A stretch of DNA of 64,000 nucleotides from Gp6-AA40 sp035571515 (GCA_035571515.1 DATNCQ010000173.1:9154-73153), one strand, 5' to 3'; numbered from the stretch's first letter, positions 1-12,028 are shown. Program-made: numbers and translations. Notes: a model not told the origin generated them from the sequence alone.

Positions 1-2310
1 CACCCAGACCTGCTGGCTGTAGGCCTCACCCAGGACACCGAACGCATCGGTGCGCGTGATCGCCCCCGTGCGCGTCGTGTTCGCGCGCACCATCGGGTTG
101 AGATTGCGGCCGAGGAACATGTCCTTGTTGTGAATGTGAATGTAGTCGGCCTGGATCGCCATCATCCGCGTCAGCTCGCGGCTGTAGCCGACGGTCATCT
201 GATGCGCGTAGGGCTGCTGCCGGTTCGGCACGTCGAGGACGACGAGGCCGTTGTTCTTCAGCAGCGTCCCCGGTGGAAAGCGCTGGTTGAGCAGCGCGCG
301 ATTGAGGAACGGTCCGTTCATCAGGAACGGATCGGTCGGAAGCCGGCCCGCCGTCGGACCGGGATCGGCGTTGTCGTTGGGGAAGTTGACGACGGCCGAG
401 GACGTGTACTTGGGGAATTCAATCGTGTCGTCGAGCGCGCCGAGGATGGTGCGGTTATAGAAGATCCCGTAGCCGCCGCGAACCACGGACCGGCCCTCGC
501 CGTCGAGCGCGTGCGTCAGCCCGATGCGCGGCGCGATGTTGTTCCTGTCCACCGGATAGCTCTTGTTGGCGGCGGGAAACAGCGGGTTGTCCGTCTCGTT
601 GAGCGGAATGATCTCGAGATCGTAGCGAAGCCCGGCGCTGATGGTCGTCCGTCCGAGCTTCCACTTGTCCTGCGCGTACCCCTCGACGGTGTGATTGTTG
701 ATGAACTCGTTGAACGTGCCGAGCCTGATCATGAGCCGTTCCGGATAGGTGCGCGGGTTGGCGGCGTCGAACGGCAAATCGGTGTTGAACACGAAGGTGC
801 CGTTCGAGTTGATCTGGGAAACTCGCCTGAGCTCCGTGTAGTTGTAGCGCGCGCCGAATTTCAGCTCGTGGTCGCCCTTCTTGCCGGGCACGAACCACGA
901 ATAGTCGTCCTCGATCTGATAGTTGGAGTCCCACGGGCCCTGCGACTCGGTGCTGGCCTGCGACAGGAAGCTCGTGTAGTTGAGTTGCGGCGGACAGAGC
1001 GCCTGGTCGCCGCTCGCCTCGTCGCCGAACGTGAAGCCCGCGCGGTCGCCCGCGCTGCCCTGGGCGCGGAAGCAGGCGTTGCCGTGCCACCAGTGTTCCC
1101 ACGTCCTCGCCACGCGAACCGTGTTGACGCGGGTGTTCCCGAGCACGCTCGTCAGGGTCCCGACGGCGGTCTGATCCAGGTCGGTCTCATCCTGATAGGA
1201 CTCGAGCGTCTGACGGTTCCCGATAGTGTTCCACTGCGGCGCCCACTCGCGCAGCCAGCGAACCGCCCACGTATGCGCCGCGTTGATCTGGTGGTCGAAG
1301 CGGACGAGCGTATTCCAGTCGGTCCGATCTTCGGCGATGGAGAAGTCGAGCTGCGGCCGCGTGGGAAACACACGCGTCCGGTTCGGGTTGTCGATCTGGC
1401 GCTCGAGGCTGAAGAAGAAGTGCGCCTTGTTGCGGACGACAGGGCCGCCGATGACGCCGCCCCAGTCCCGCTGCGTGGTCGTCGGCTTGGGGAGGTTCCC
1501 CTGCCTGACGAGAAAATCCCGCGCCGTCAGCCGATTGCTGGCGAACGATCCGAACAGCACCCCCTTGAACTGGTTGGTGCCGGTCTTGGTGACGGCGTTG
1601 AGGATGGCGCCGCTGGCGCGTCCGAATTCCGCGTCATACATGCTCGTCATGACCTGGAATTCCTGGATGGCCTCGAGCGGCGTCCGCACCTGCGCGCCCG
1701 CGCTCGTGCCGAGCGCATCGTCGGCGTTGTAGCCGCCGTCGACCGAGACGTTGTTGTTCTGGCTGGTCTGCCCGGCGGCGACGATCGTGTCGTTCCCCAT
1801 CTGATTGGACGGGGTGAACACGACACCCGGCAGGAGCGACACGATCGCGAAGTAATTGCGATGCGTGGCGGGAGTCTCGGCGAGCTCCTCGGTCCCGATG
1901 TTGCCGCCCACCCGGGCGCTCGTCGTGTCGACCAGCGGCGCCTCGCTCGTCACGGTGAGCGTTTCCGCGAGGCCGCCGACGCCGAGCGTCAGGTTGATCG
2001 TCAGCGTATTCCCGACCTGCAGGAGGAGACCGGGCCGCTCTGTCGTCTGGAAGCCCGCCAGCGTGGCGACCACCTTGTAGCGGCCTGGCACGAGCTGGGA
2101 AACGAAGTAGGTCCCTTCCGTGCTGGTCGTGACGTCTCGAAAGATGCCGGTGGCCTCGTTCGTCACGACGATCGAGACGCCGGGCAGCACGGCGCCCGAT
2201 GTGTCGGTCACCTTGCCGGCGATTTCCGACGTCCCCTGCTGCGCGAAGAGTGGTGTGACGATGGCGAAGAGGAACCCCGCAAGAATCAAGGCGAACTGGA
2301 TTTTTCGCAT
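1..2310 (-). CDS. Oar-like TonB-dependent transporter, C-terminus beyond left edge
   Basis: This gene reads off the left edge, so 770 N-terminal residues are visible and the stop lies outside. It opens with a signal peptide (MRKIQFALILAGFLFA, ending near Ala-Gln), followed by a carboxypeptidase-regulatory beta-sandwich (about residues 25-110; GKVTDTSGAVLPGVSI) and a plug domain (about 120-250; LETL-type TonB-near region and NAVTKTGTNQFKG). Outer-membrane barrel strands follow (GLRYDLE, RGGYGIFYN). Such proteins import or bind large substrates at the outer membrane. The ATG at 2310 has an AGGAGGG ribosome site about 7 bases upstream. It is a paralogue of the transporter at 19527-22388. The substrate cannot be read from the sequence. 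Confidence 0.93.
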   Translation of the reverse strand, partial: MRKIQFALILAGFLFAIVTPLFAQQGTSEIAGKVTDTSGAVLPGVSIVVTNEATGIFRDVTTSTEGTYFVSQLVPGRYKVVATLAGFQTTERPGLLLQVGNTLTINLTLGVGGLAETLTVTSEAPLVDTTSARVGGNIGTEELAETPATHRNYFAIVSLLPGVVFTPSNQMGNDTIVAAGQTSQNNNVSVDGGYNADDALGTSAGAQVRTPLEAIQEFQVMTSMYDAEFGRASGAILNAVTKTGTNQFKGVLFGSFASNRLTARDFLVRQGNLPKPTTTQRDWGGVIGGPVVRNKAHFFFSLERQIDNPNRTRVFPTRPQLDFSIAEDRTDWNTLVRFDHQINAAHTWAVRWLREWAPQWNTIGNRQTLESYQDETDLDQTAVGTLTSVLGNTRVNTVRVARTWEHWWHGNACFRAQGSAGDRAGFTFGDEASGDQALCPPQLNYTSFLSQASTESQGPWDSNYQIEDDYSWFVPGKKGDHELKFGARYNYTELRRVSQINSNGTFVFNTDLPFDAANPRTYPERLMIRLGTFNEFINNHTVEGYAQDKWKLGRTTISAGLRYDLEIIPLNETDNPLFPAANKSYPVDRNNIAPRIGLTHALDGEGRSVVRGGYGIFYNRTILGALDDTIEFPKYTSSAVVNFPNDNADPGPTAGRLPTDPFLMNGPFLNRALLNQRFPPGTLLKNNGLVVLDVPNRQQPYAHQMTVGYSRELTRMMAIQADYIHIHNKDMFLGRNLNPMVRANTTRTGAITRTDAFGVLGEAYSQQVWV

Positions 2311-2501
2311 CTGACGCCCTCCTGGTGAGCCCCCGGTGGTTGAATCAAGGAGACAGGATGAGATCGCGTCCGACGGTGTGAAGTGGCGCGATTAGACTCC
2401 CGGCGCGCCGCGTCGTCAATGCCTTTCCCGGGCATGTGCACGCGTATTCGCTCGCGGGCTTCAGTTCGCCCGCTCGCGAACACGCGGCTGTTGTCCATTC
2501 G

Positions 2502-4355
2502 TTACCTGCCGTCCACCGAGAACGCGAGCAGCACATTGCCCGGCATGCCGTTCGAGGCATATCCCGATTCGACGAAGACCATCCCGCCGACGATGACGGG
2601 CCCGGGTCCATTCAAGGATCCGCCGCGGCCGGGTACCTCGTTCACGGTCTTCTGGGAACCGACCGTGTCGAAATCCCACAGCAGCGATCCGTTGGTCGTG
2701 GAGAACGCGCGCATGTGCCCGTCGATCGACCCGGAAAACACGACGCCGGGGATGGCGGCCACCGCGGCCGATTGGGCGGGGCTGCAACGCGGCCGCTGCC
2801 CGCACGGTGCCGGCGCTTTGAACCAGACCTGCTCGCCGCTGTCGAGGCGAAGCGCGAACATGCCGCCGCCGACTTTCGGGTCCGGAAGCGTCGCCGTGCT
2901 GCGCGGTACGGCGATGCGCCCGAGGTCGGAGAGCGCCACGTAGACGTTGGACTGATCCGCGGCGGAGCCCCACTGCACGCCGCCGTTGACGCCGCCCTTG
3001 CCGATCTGCTTCTGCCAGATCACCTCGCCTTGACGGTCGGGGTCGACGGCGTGGACGATCCCCGACTTCTGTCCGGCGACGAGCGCGCGCCTGCCGCCAG
3101 GCAGGTCCACGAGAATCGGCGGCGACGCGAAGTCGAAGTCGGGTCCTTTCGAGTCGGGACAATTCGTCGTGTCCTCGCGAATGCAGGCCGAGTTCCACGC
3201 GTCGGCGGCGAGCGCCTGGCGCACCCAGAGGACCTTCCCGGAATCGAGCGCGAAGGCCATGAACGCGTCGCTCGTCGGCGTCGACGGATCGCTGTAGTTG
3301 TCGCCGGTGGTCACGTAGACCGCGTTGTGCGATGCGTCGATTGCCGGAGCGGTCCAGATCGGTGCACCTGACGGGCCCCGCAACATCGTGCCGACCTTGT
3401 TCGGCTTCGTGGGATGCGCTTCCTCGGCGATCGTGTACGTCTTCCAGATCTGCTCGCCGGTAGAGCCGTTCAGCGCGACGAGGCTGCCGCGGAAGTCGCA
3501 GCACCCGTAGTCGGACGGCGCGCCGGCGCCCTCCTCGCCGGAGGCCACGGGCACATAGAGCCGCCCGTCGTGGAACGCCGGCGATCCGGTGACACGCGCG
3601 GCAGCGTGATCGTCGACCTTTCGCTGCCAGAGCAGCGTGCCGGTGGCCGCGTCGACGGCGTAGACGTTGGCCGCGCGATCGCCGATGAAGGCCGCGTAGG
3701 TCGATCCGCCCGGCGCATTGATGCGCCCGACGGTGACGGCGGCGCGCACGGCGGTGGCGGCTTGAAACACCCAGTGGATGCAACCGCTGGCGGCATCGAG
3801 CGCGTACACGTTGCCGCTCTGGCTGCCGACGTAGACGCGCCCGCCGCTCACCGTCGGTTGCGCATCCGCGGCGATGTCGCCCGGAAACCCGAACGCCCAT
3901 TTGAGCTTCAGGCGCCGCACGGTGACCGGAGTGAGCCCCGCGCCCGCGGCATCCTGATACCTCGCGTTGGAACTGTTCACGCCCCACCCGTTCCAGCCTG
4001 GTCCTGCCGACGGGTCTGCGAAGACCGTTCGGGGTCCGCACATCGATCCCGGTGACGGCCTGGTGACGAGCGGCCGCTGCAGCGACTTGCCGGTGACGAA
4101 TTCCGCGACCGCGCGGCGCTCGCTTGCCGAACGCGCGGCGGTCATCGAAATCATCGACCCGCTTTCGAGAGCGGCCAGGACCCGCTCCGGCGTCATCGCC
4201 ATCAGGGCCGCCCGAGTGGGTGCGCGGTCGATGCCGGTGTCGTGGCATGACGCGCAGGCGGCCCGGTAGACCGAGGGTCCGTCCTGGGCAAGGAGGGGGA
4301 CGGCACTCGCGACCACGAGTGCCAGACAGCGCGCGCCGTGCATGACTGATCGCAC
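2502..4355 (-). CDS. PQQ-propeller dehydrogenase with N-terminal cytochrome c domain (polyvinyl-alcohol-dehydrogenase type)
   Basis: The protein has a signal peptide, a haem-binding CASCH motif at about residues 34-38 in a cytochrome c domain (continuing RAPTRAALMAMTPE), and then repeated WD-like PQQ blades (for example YALDAASGCIHWVF). This order, cytochrome first and propeller second, is that of the quinohaemoprotein polyvinyl-alcohol dehydrogenase family. The expected role is periplasmic oxidation of alcohols with electrons passed to the attached haem. The open frame extends to 4409. I prefer the GTG at 4355, which has AAAGGCGGG seven bases upstream; an ATG at 4343 is possible. The substrate is unknown. 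A paralogue with the same architecture lies at 15596-17431. Confidence 0.88.
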   Translation of the reverse strand: MRSVMHGARCLALVVASAVPLLAQDGPSVYRAACASCHDTGIDRAPTRAALMAMTPERVLAALESGSMISMTAARSASERRAVAEFVTGKSLQRPLVTRPSPGSMCGPRTVFADPSAGPGWNGWGVNSSNARYQDAAGAGLTPVTVRRLKLKWAFGFPGDIAADAQPTVSGGRVYVGSQSGNVYALDAASGCIHWVFQAATAVRAAVTVGRINAPGGSTYAAFIGDRAANVYAVDAATGTLLWQRKVDDHAAARVTGSPAFHDGRLYVPVASGEEGAGAPSDYGCCDFRGSLVALNGSTGEQIWKTYTIAEEAHPTKPNKVGTMLRGPSGAPIWTAPAIDASHNAVYVTTGDNYSDPSTPTSDAFMAFALDSGKVLWVRQALAADAWNSACIREDTTNCPDSKGPDFDFASPPILVDLPGGRRALVAGQKSGIVHAVDPDRQGEVIWQKQIGKGGVNGGVQWGSAADQSNVYVALSDLGRIAVPRSTATLPDPKVGGGMFALRLDSGEQVWFKAPAPCGQRPRCSPAQSAAVAAIPGVVFSGSIDGHMRAFSTTNGSLLWDFDTVGSQKTVNEVPGRGGSLNGPGPVIVGGMVFVESGYASNGMPGNVLLAFSVDGR

Positions 4356-4421
4356 GTTCGTACCCGCCTTTCGCTGGCGCGGAGCGTAGCACCAGGGCTG
4401 CGCCGGCACAACGGCCGGCTC

Positions 4422-5603
4422 TTACACCGTGCGAATGAGCGAGAACTTCGAGTTGGCGCCCAGGCTGTCGGCCACGGGCAGCCCCAGCTCCTTCCGTACG
4501 AGATTGGTCCCTTGAACCAGCGCAACCATCTTGTAGAACGCGTGCCGCCGGCTCATCCCCTCCCGCCCCATTCCGCAGTCGGTGGAGATCACGAGCCGCT
4601 CCAGCGGGATGACCTTCAGTGCTCGACGAATCAGGTCCGCCACCTCCTCGGGAGACTCGACCTGCAGCGTGTGGTGATCGATGACTCCGATGCACACTTT
4701 CTTTCCCGTGATCGTCTGTCCGACGGCTTCGAGATCGATGGCGTTCGAGCTTTTCATCTCGAACGTGACGACATCGGCGTCCACCTGATTCAGCAGCTCG
4801 AGCGCGGGCTTGTATGACTGTACGGTCGCAAACATCCGCTGCTGGGAGGGGTTGCCCCAGCACGTGTGGCACCACACCTCGGTCTTCGCGCGCAGGCCCT
4901 TGACGGTGTTGTTGAACACGTTCAGCATGAATTCGGGGTTGATCACCTTGTCCACGTAGCCGCGTGCGGCGAGCAGGTGGATCTGCGGCTCCTCCATCTG
5001 AATCACCTGGCATCCGGCATCCGCGAGGTCGTGCAGCTCCTCGTTGAACGCGTCGCTCAACGCCATGATGCGCGCCGGCAGGTCCTTGTAGTACTCGTCC
5101 TGCACCGCGAACGCGACGAGCTCCGGCGTCACCGTTCCGAACTTCACGGGCCTGGTCGTCAGACGCTGGGCGGTCTTGAACAGCTCGGCAAACTGCATTT
5201 CGCCGCGGCCCACGGCGCCTGCAAGCGTGGGCATCACACGCGCCTCCAGGTAGTCGTGCAGGATGTGCCCGCGCGGAAATGCAAGGCCTCCGGCGCCGGC
5301 TTTCGCCAGCTTGGGGTGCCGCGTCTCGAATCCGGTCATGTGGTGAGGTGGATAGCTCGTCCAACTCTGCCCGCCGACGTCCTGATCGAACCGGCAGTCG
5401 CCGTCGGTCACGATATCCAACCCGGCCACCTCCTGGTCCCGGAGGTACACCGATAACGCGTCGACGTACTGCTCGCGGAAACGCGAGGTGACCATCGCGT
5501 CCAGAAAGGACCGCGTCCCGAGGTTTTCGGTGTACCAGCTCGGTCGCGGCAGCGAGCCCGTAATGGTCGTTGGCAGCAGCTTTTCGGCGGTGGCCTTCAA
5601 CAT
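4422..5603 (-). CDS. Cobalamin-independent methionine synthase (MetE C-terminal) family protein
   Basis: A stand-alone MetE-C/UROD-fold protein of 393 residues, about half the length of full MetE and lacking the N-terminal barrel. The zinc and thiol-activating ligands of MetE are recognisable: His-x-Cys in CHTCWGN (His246, Cys248), a Glu in VTFEMKSS (Glu282) and a Cys in STDCGMG (Cys343). This supports a zinc-dependent methyl or alkyl transfer to a thiol, but the acceptor is not shown to be homocysteine; related short proteins act on other thiols or in catabolism. The ATG at 5603 is chosen because AGAGG precedes it by 7 bases; the longer frame begins with TTG. It is divergent from 5703. Confidence 0.85.
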   Translation of the reverse strand: MLKATAEKLLPTTITGSLPRPSWYTENLGTRSFLDAMVTSRFREQYVDALSVYLRDQEVAGLDIVTDGDCRFDQDVGGQSWTSYPPHHMTGFETRHPKLAKAGAGGLAFPRGHILHDYLEARVMPTLAGAVGRGEMQFAELFKTAQRLTTRPVKFGTVTPELVAFAVQDEYYKDLPARIMALSDAFNEELHDLADAGCQVIQMEEPQIHLLAARGYVDKVINPEFMLNVFNNTVKGLRAKTEVWCHTCWGNPSQQRMFATVQSYKPALELLNQVDADVVTFEMKSSNAIDLEAVGQTITGKKVCIGVIDHHTLQVESPEEVADLIRRALKVIPLERLVISTDCGMGREGMSRRHAFYKMVALVQGTNLVRKELGLPVADSLGANSKFSLIRTV

Positions 5604-5666
5604 GCGCGTGCCTCTCAATCCAGTCGGGAATGCAGACCTGCGATATACAACGCGCCGACATCCTCG

Positions 5667-5696
5667 TTGACATCAGGGCGAAGTCGTCAATACTAA
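5667..5696 (+). promoter_or_regulatory. Candidate sigma70-type promoter for the 5703 operon
   Basis: TTGACA at 5667-5672 is followed by AATACT at 5689-5694 (16-base spacer), in the divergent gap between 5603 and 5703. The -10 box matches four of six consensus bases. The start codon lies only about 8 bases beyond it, so the transcript would be leaderless or nearly so. Motif evidence only. Confidence 0.3.
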
Positions 5697-5702
5697 CGGA
5701 CC

Positions 5703-6647
5703 ATGCTTCCAACCGAACGGTTCACCTATTCGCCCATCACGCAACGGCCGCGGCTGGCGCTGCCCGGCGGCGCGCGCCTGGCCGTCTGGGTGATCGTCAA
5801 CGTCGAGGAATGGAACCCGCTCGAAGCGATGCCGAGGACCGTGCTGACGCCGCCGGCGGGCGGGTCGCCGATGCCCGACGTCCCCAACTGGGCGTGGCAC
5901 GAGTACGGGAACCGCGTCGGCTTCTGGCGGATGCTGGAGGTGATCGATCGGCTGCGGATTCCTGCCGTGCTCGCCATCAATGGCGGCGCGATCCAGGCCT
6001 ACGAGCCGATCGCGCGCGCCGCGCTCGAGCGCCAGTGGGAATTCATCGGCCACGGCTTCGGGCAGAAGAACATGCAGAAGGTGCCCGACGAGCGCGTCGA
6101 CATCCAGAAGACGACGGAGGCCATCACGGCGTTCACGGGCCGCCGGCCGCGCGGATGGCTCGGACCGGGGCTGACCGAGACGTGGGACACGCCCGACATC
6201 CTCGCGGAGGAAGGCTACGAGTACGTCTGTGACTGGGTGCTCGACGATCAGCCGGTGCCGATCAAGACGCGCGCGGGGTCGCTGCTGAGCGTGCCCTACA
6301 CGCAGGAGTGCAACGACGTCGCGATGATGCTGATTCAGCACCACAAGGCGTCCGAATACCGCGACCGCGCGATCGATCAGTTCGAGCAGTTCTATTCCGA
6401 CGCGCACGACTCGGCGCGCGTCATGGCGCTCGTGGTGCACCCGTACATCATGGGCGCCGGGCATCGGCTCCGGTACTTCCGCGAAGCGCTCGAGCACATT
6501 CAATCGCGCTCCGGGGTGCTGTTCTGGACGGGCGAGCAGATTCTCGACTGGTATGTCGGGAGCGGGCGGGAGGCCGGGACCCGGGATCCGGGATCCGGGA
6601 TCCGCGATCCGGAAAACGCCGGATACGCACGAGAAGGGCAGCCCTGA
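5703..6647 (+). CDS. Polysaccharide deacetylase (NodB/PuuE-like) family hydrolase
   Basis: The 314-residue protein shows the NodB-homology barrel of carbohydrate esterase 4 and PuuE-type amide hydrolases. An acidic start motif VNVEEW lies at residues 32-37, a conserved histidine in EFIGHGF near residue 113, the RPRGWLGPG motif of strand 4, and a C-terminal VVHPYIMG histidine. It has no signal peptide, so a cytoplasmic C-N hydrolase (allantoinase-like) is more likely than a cell-wall deacetylase; this is inference. The last 27 or so codons run through a GGGATCC tandem repeat (6577-6610), giving a low-complexity tail unlikely to belong to the fold. The MFS gene follows after 8 bases. Confidence 0.85.
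   Translation: MLPTERFTYSPITQRPRLALPGGARLAVWVIVNVEEWNPLEAMPRTVLTPPAGGSPMPDVPNWAWHEYGNRVGFWRMLEVIDRLRIPAVLAINGGAIQAYEPIARAALERQWEFIGHGFGQKNMQKVPDERVDIQKTTEAITAFTGRRPRGWLGPGLTETWDTPDILAEEGYEYVCDWVLDDQPVPIKTRAGSLLSVPYTQECNDVAMMLIQHHKASEYRDRAIDQFEQFYSDAHDSARVMALVVHPYIMGAGHRLRYFREALEHIQSRSGVLFWTGEQILDWYVGSGREAGTRDPGSGIRDPENAGYAREGQP
6577..6612 (+). repeat. GGGATCC tandem repeat in the 3' end of the deacetylase gene
   Basis: Four near-perfect 8-base units (GGGATCCG and variants GGGACCCG, CGATCCGG) run in tandem across the end of the coding region. They translate as Arg-Asp-Pro-Gly-Ser-Gly-Ile-type residues. The tract is partly palindromic because GGATCC is self-complementary. Confidence 0.8.
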
Positions 6648-6655
6648 GGCCGCAC

Positions 6656-7891
6656 GTGGAATCGGTACGAACCGCCGAGGCTCCGCGCGCGGCACCTGGC
6701 GTTGCCCGGGTCGTGATGTTCGGCGTGCTGCTCGGCTCGTACGTCGTCAACGCGATGGACCGGCAGCTCTTTCCGCTCGTCGCGCCGGAGGTGCGCCGGG
6801 AGTTCGGGTTTTCGCTGGCGGGTGTCGGTCTTCTCTCCACCGTCTTTACCCTCGGCATGGCGGTCGCCGGCGTTCCGACCGGCTTCCTGCTCGCGCGCTT
6901 CTCGCGCCGGGCCGTGCTGCAGACCGGCATCGCGCTGTTTTCAGCGGGCACCGCGCTGATGGTCGTCTCGCGCGGCTTCCCCGACATGCTGCTCTACAGG
7001 ACGCTGACCGGCGTCGGCGAAGCGATGCAGTTGACCGTCCTCCTCGCCATCGCCGCCAACTACTTCGCCGGGTTTCGCGGAGCGGCGCTCGGCGCCGTCA
7101 ACTTCTCCTTCGCCATCGGCGCGATCGTCGGCCCCCTGCTCGGCGGCACGCTGCTCGGCGCGTACGGGACGTGGCGGGTGCCGACGCTGATCTTCGCGGT
7201 GTGCGGCTTCGCCATGATGGCGCTGATTGCGGCCGCGGTCGATTCGTCGTACACGGAGCGCGATGGCGCATCGACGCTGCGCGCCGGCGACGGAGGGGCA
7301 GCGACACTCGGCAACCGCAACACGATCCTGCTCACCGCGATGAGCCTGCTCGGCGGCCTCGTCATCTACGGCTACCTCGGTCTCTATCCGACGTTCCTGC
7401 GGGAAGGGCTCGGCTACTCGCCGCAGAGCGCGGGATCCGTCATGGGGATCTACGGGCTCGGCGCGCTGATGTCGATCGCCGGCGGATGGATCGGCGATCG
7501 CGGTTCGCCGCGCGTCGTGCTGAGCACGGCGTTCCTCGCCGCAGCTATGCTCGGATACCTGCTCTTCAACGGCTCGAGCTCGTTCTACTGGCAGGCGGTC
7601 CTGTCGTTCGCCTGGGGCGTCGTCGTCAGCGGCGTCGTCTACGTGAACCTGGCGGGCTATCACGTGAAAGCGGTGCGGAGAGATCTCGCCGGACGGGCAT
7701 CGGGCGTGTTCGTCACGAGCCTGTACCTGTCGGCCGCGATCGCCGGGTATGTGATGGGATGGATCGCGAATCGTGCGGGATGGGGAGCCGCCGGTGCGTT
7801 ACAGATTTCGCTGTGCGCGCTTGCCGCTGCCGCCCTGGCACTTGCGCTGCGGCCCGCGCAGATGTCGCCACGAAGTTTGCCTTTTAGATGA
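6656..7891 (+). CDS. MFS transporter
   Basis: A 411-residue membrane protein with the major facilitator pattern: about twelve hydrophobic segments, the loop 2-3 signature region (ARFSRRAVLQTG) and long alternating Gly/Ala-rich helices (VGPLLGGTLLGAYG). The open frame extends back to 6308, but that part is the out-of-frame shadow of the deacetylase. The GTG at 6656 follows a GAGG site by about 6 bases, eight bases after the upstream stop. Co-transcription with the NodB-like hydrolase suggests it moves that enzyme's substrate or product. No residue pattern reveals the substrate; organic anion/sugar-phosphate type (ACS-like) is a weak guess. Confidence 0.87.
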   Translation: MESVRTAEAPRAAPGVARVVMFGVLLGSYVVNAMDRQLFPLVAPEVRREFGFSLAGVGLLSTVFTLGMAVAGVPTGFLLARFSRRAVLQTGIALFSAGTALMVVSRGFPDMLLYRTLTGVGEAMQLTVLLAIAANYFAGFRGAALGAVNFSFAIGAIVGPLLGGTLLGAYGTWRVPTLIFAVCGFAMMALIAAAVDSSYTERDGASTLRAGDGGAATLGNRNTILLTAMSLLGGLVIYGYLGLYPTFLREGLGYSPQSAGSVMGIYGLGALMSIAGGWIGDRGSPRVVLSTAFLAAAMLGYLLFNGSSSFYWQAVLSFAWGVVVSGVVYVNLAGYHVKAVRRDLAGRASGVFVTSLYLSAAIAGYVMGWIANRAGWGAAGALQISLCALAAAALALALRPAQMSPRSLPFR

Positions 7892-8258
7892 CTTTCTTTC
7901 CGTCCGCCCGCACCAACCACCCGGCGGGGGACTGTGCTGGCTGGTGCTGTTCTTGCGGCCCACGTGCCACATGGCCCCAGCGCACAATTTCGACAGTCAC
8001 CGTCTCGAGGTCCTCATCGGACGCTCGGCAGCCAATTGTGTACACCCGTTGGCCGCATGGCACTCGCGGTCGCGGAAGGACCGGGCAGTCCTGCTGATCT
8101 CTTACTTCGCGATCAGTTATGTGATCGTGTTGGGTCTGCTGCACGCCGTCTCGGCGTAACGCGGACAAGGCCCGGCGCGGCAGGTTGTACATCAAGGCCG
8201 ACCGCAAGGTCGGCCCCTACTATTTACCTCGCACTGCCCACTGCCACTGCCCGAGTGG
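7892..8258. other. Convergent intergenic region, no convincing gene
   Basis: 367 bases lie between the converging MFS and CoxM-like genes. An open frame on the minus strand (7884-8207) ends in a protein-like stretch (GWLVRADGKKVI) but lacks a start with a ribosome site and matches nothing I recognise; it may be a decayed gene. A palindrome of the GTAGGGGCCGACC family sits at 8195-8220, followed by a short ACTGCC-type repeat at 8229-8256. Confidence 0.5.
8195..8220 (-). repeat. Dispersed palindrome, GTAGGGGCCGACC family, copy 1
   Basis: Perfect 8-base stem GGCCGACC/GGTCGGCC with a GCAA loop (8196-8215), flanked by GTAGGG on the minus strand. It lies between two convergent genes and could act as a bidirectional terminator, but there is no T-run. 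Related copies are at 12003, 14535 and 32975. Confidence 0.75.
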
Positions 8259-9109
8259 TTACACGCGCGCGATTGCGCCCTCCAGGGCGCGCTTCGTGAA
8301 GACCGCGATCATGGCGCGGCGGTAGTCCTCGCTGGCGTGGAGGTCGGCGTTGACCGCCGGCACCTGCGCGCCTGCATCACGCGCGGCGGCGGCACACGCG
8401 TCCTGCGACGCCGGCTGCCCGGCGAGCGCCCGTTCGACGCCCGCGAGCCGCACGGCGCTGGGGCCGGCGCCCGTGATGCCGACGCGGGCCGCGTGAATCG
8501 TGCCGTTGCGCACCTCGAGCGCGGCGGCGACACCGACGATCGCGAAGTGCGACGCCCGTTGATAGAGCTTGCTGTACGCGGAGGCCTGCGCGGGCGCGAA
8601 CTGCACGCGCGCGAGGATTTCGTCGGCGGCCAGGTCGGACGTGAACAGGTCGCGGAAAAAGCGGTCGGCCTTCACGGTGCGCCATCCACGCGGGCCGATG
8701 ATGTGCATCTCGGCGTCGGCCGCGAGCATGGCCGCGGGGTAGTCGGCGGCGGGATCCGCGTGCGCCAGGCTGCCGCCGAGCGTGCCCCGGTTCCGCACCT
8801 GCAGGTCGCCGATCGCCGCGGCGGCGTCCGCGACGACCGGACACTTCTTCCGCAGCAGCGCCGAAGACGCCACGTCGTGATGCACCGTGCCCGCGCCGAT
8901 TTCAATCCGCCCGTCTGTCTCGCGGATGCCCGAGAGGCCCGGGATGTGGCCGATGTCGATGAGCCGCGCCGGCTGGGCGAGCCGCAGCTTCATCAACGGC
9001 ACGAGGCTGTGGCCGCCGGCGATGAGCTTCGCGTTGCCGTTGGCGGCCGCCAGCCGCGCGACCGCATCGTCCAGCGTCGCGGCGCGCTCGTACTCGAAGG
9101 GGAGCGGGA

Positions 9110-9113
<4 letters not shown>
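8259..9113 (-). CDS. Molybdenum hydroxylase FAD subunit (CoxM-like)
   Basis: A 284-residue FAD-binding protein of the CoxM/xanthine dehydrogenase medium-subunit family. The first FAD motif is AGGHSLVPLMK at residues 32-42 and the second is RGTLGGSLAHADPAADYPA near residue 110; a CO-dehydrogenase C-terminal-like domain follows. It would pass electrons from the 2Fe-2S subunit to an acceptor. Its ATG overlaps the stop of the large-subunit gene by four bases (ATGA at 9110-9113), so the two are translationally coupled. The longer open frame reaching 10616 is only a shadow of the large subunit. No export signal is present. Confidence 0.92.
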
Positions 9114-11473
<2,360 letters not shown>

Positions 11474-11476
11474 CGG

Positions 11477-11965
<489 letters not shown>

Positions 11966-12002
11966 CGGTTCCTCGGGGAGAAGAGGCGCAGGGGCCGGCT
12001 CG

Positions 12003-12028
12003 TAGGGGCCGGCTTTAGCCGGCCCCCC
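12003..12028 (+). repeat. Dispersed palindrome, GTAGGGGCCGACC family, copy 2
   Basis: Perfect 10-base stem GGGGCCGGCT / AGCCGGCCCC with a TT centre (12005-12026), preceded by CGTA. The palindrome overlaps the end of the epoxide hydrolase gene: its TAA stop (12015-12017) and final codons are inside the repeat. A direct copy of GGGGCCGGCT ends at 12000 just before it. Confidence 0.75.

Noticed and set aside
130..2328. A 732-codon plus-strand open frame opposite the TonB transporter
   Set aside because: It is an antisense shadow in GC-rich DNA; the minus strand gives a complete signal peptide, regulatory domain and plug domain.
2461..5712. A 1083-codon minus-strand open frame
   Set aside because: It overlaps two genes in another frame and reads as Arg-rich low-complexity sequence without motifs.
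7884..8207. Possible 107-residue gene in the convergent gap
   Set aside because: Only the final third looks protein-like; no ribosome site and no recognised family, so it is described as part of the gap.
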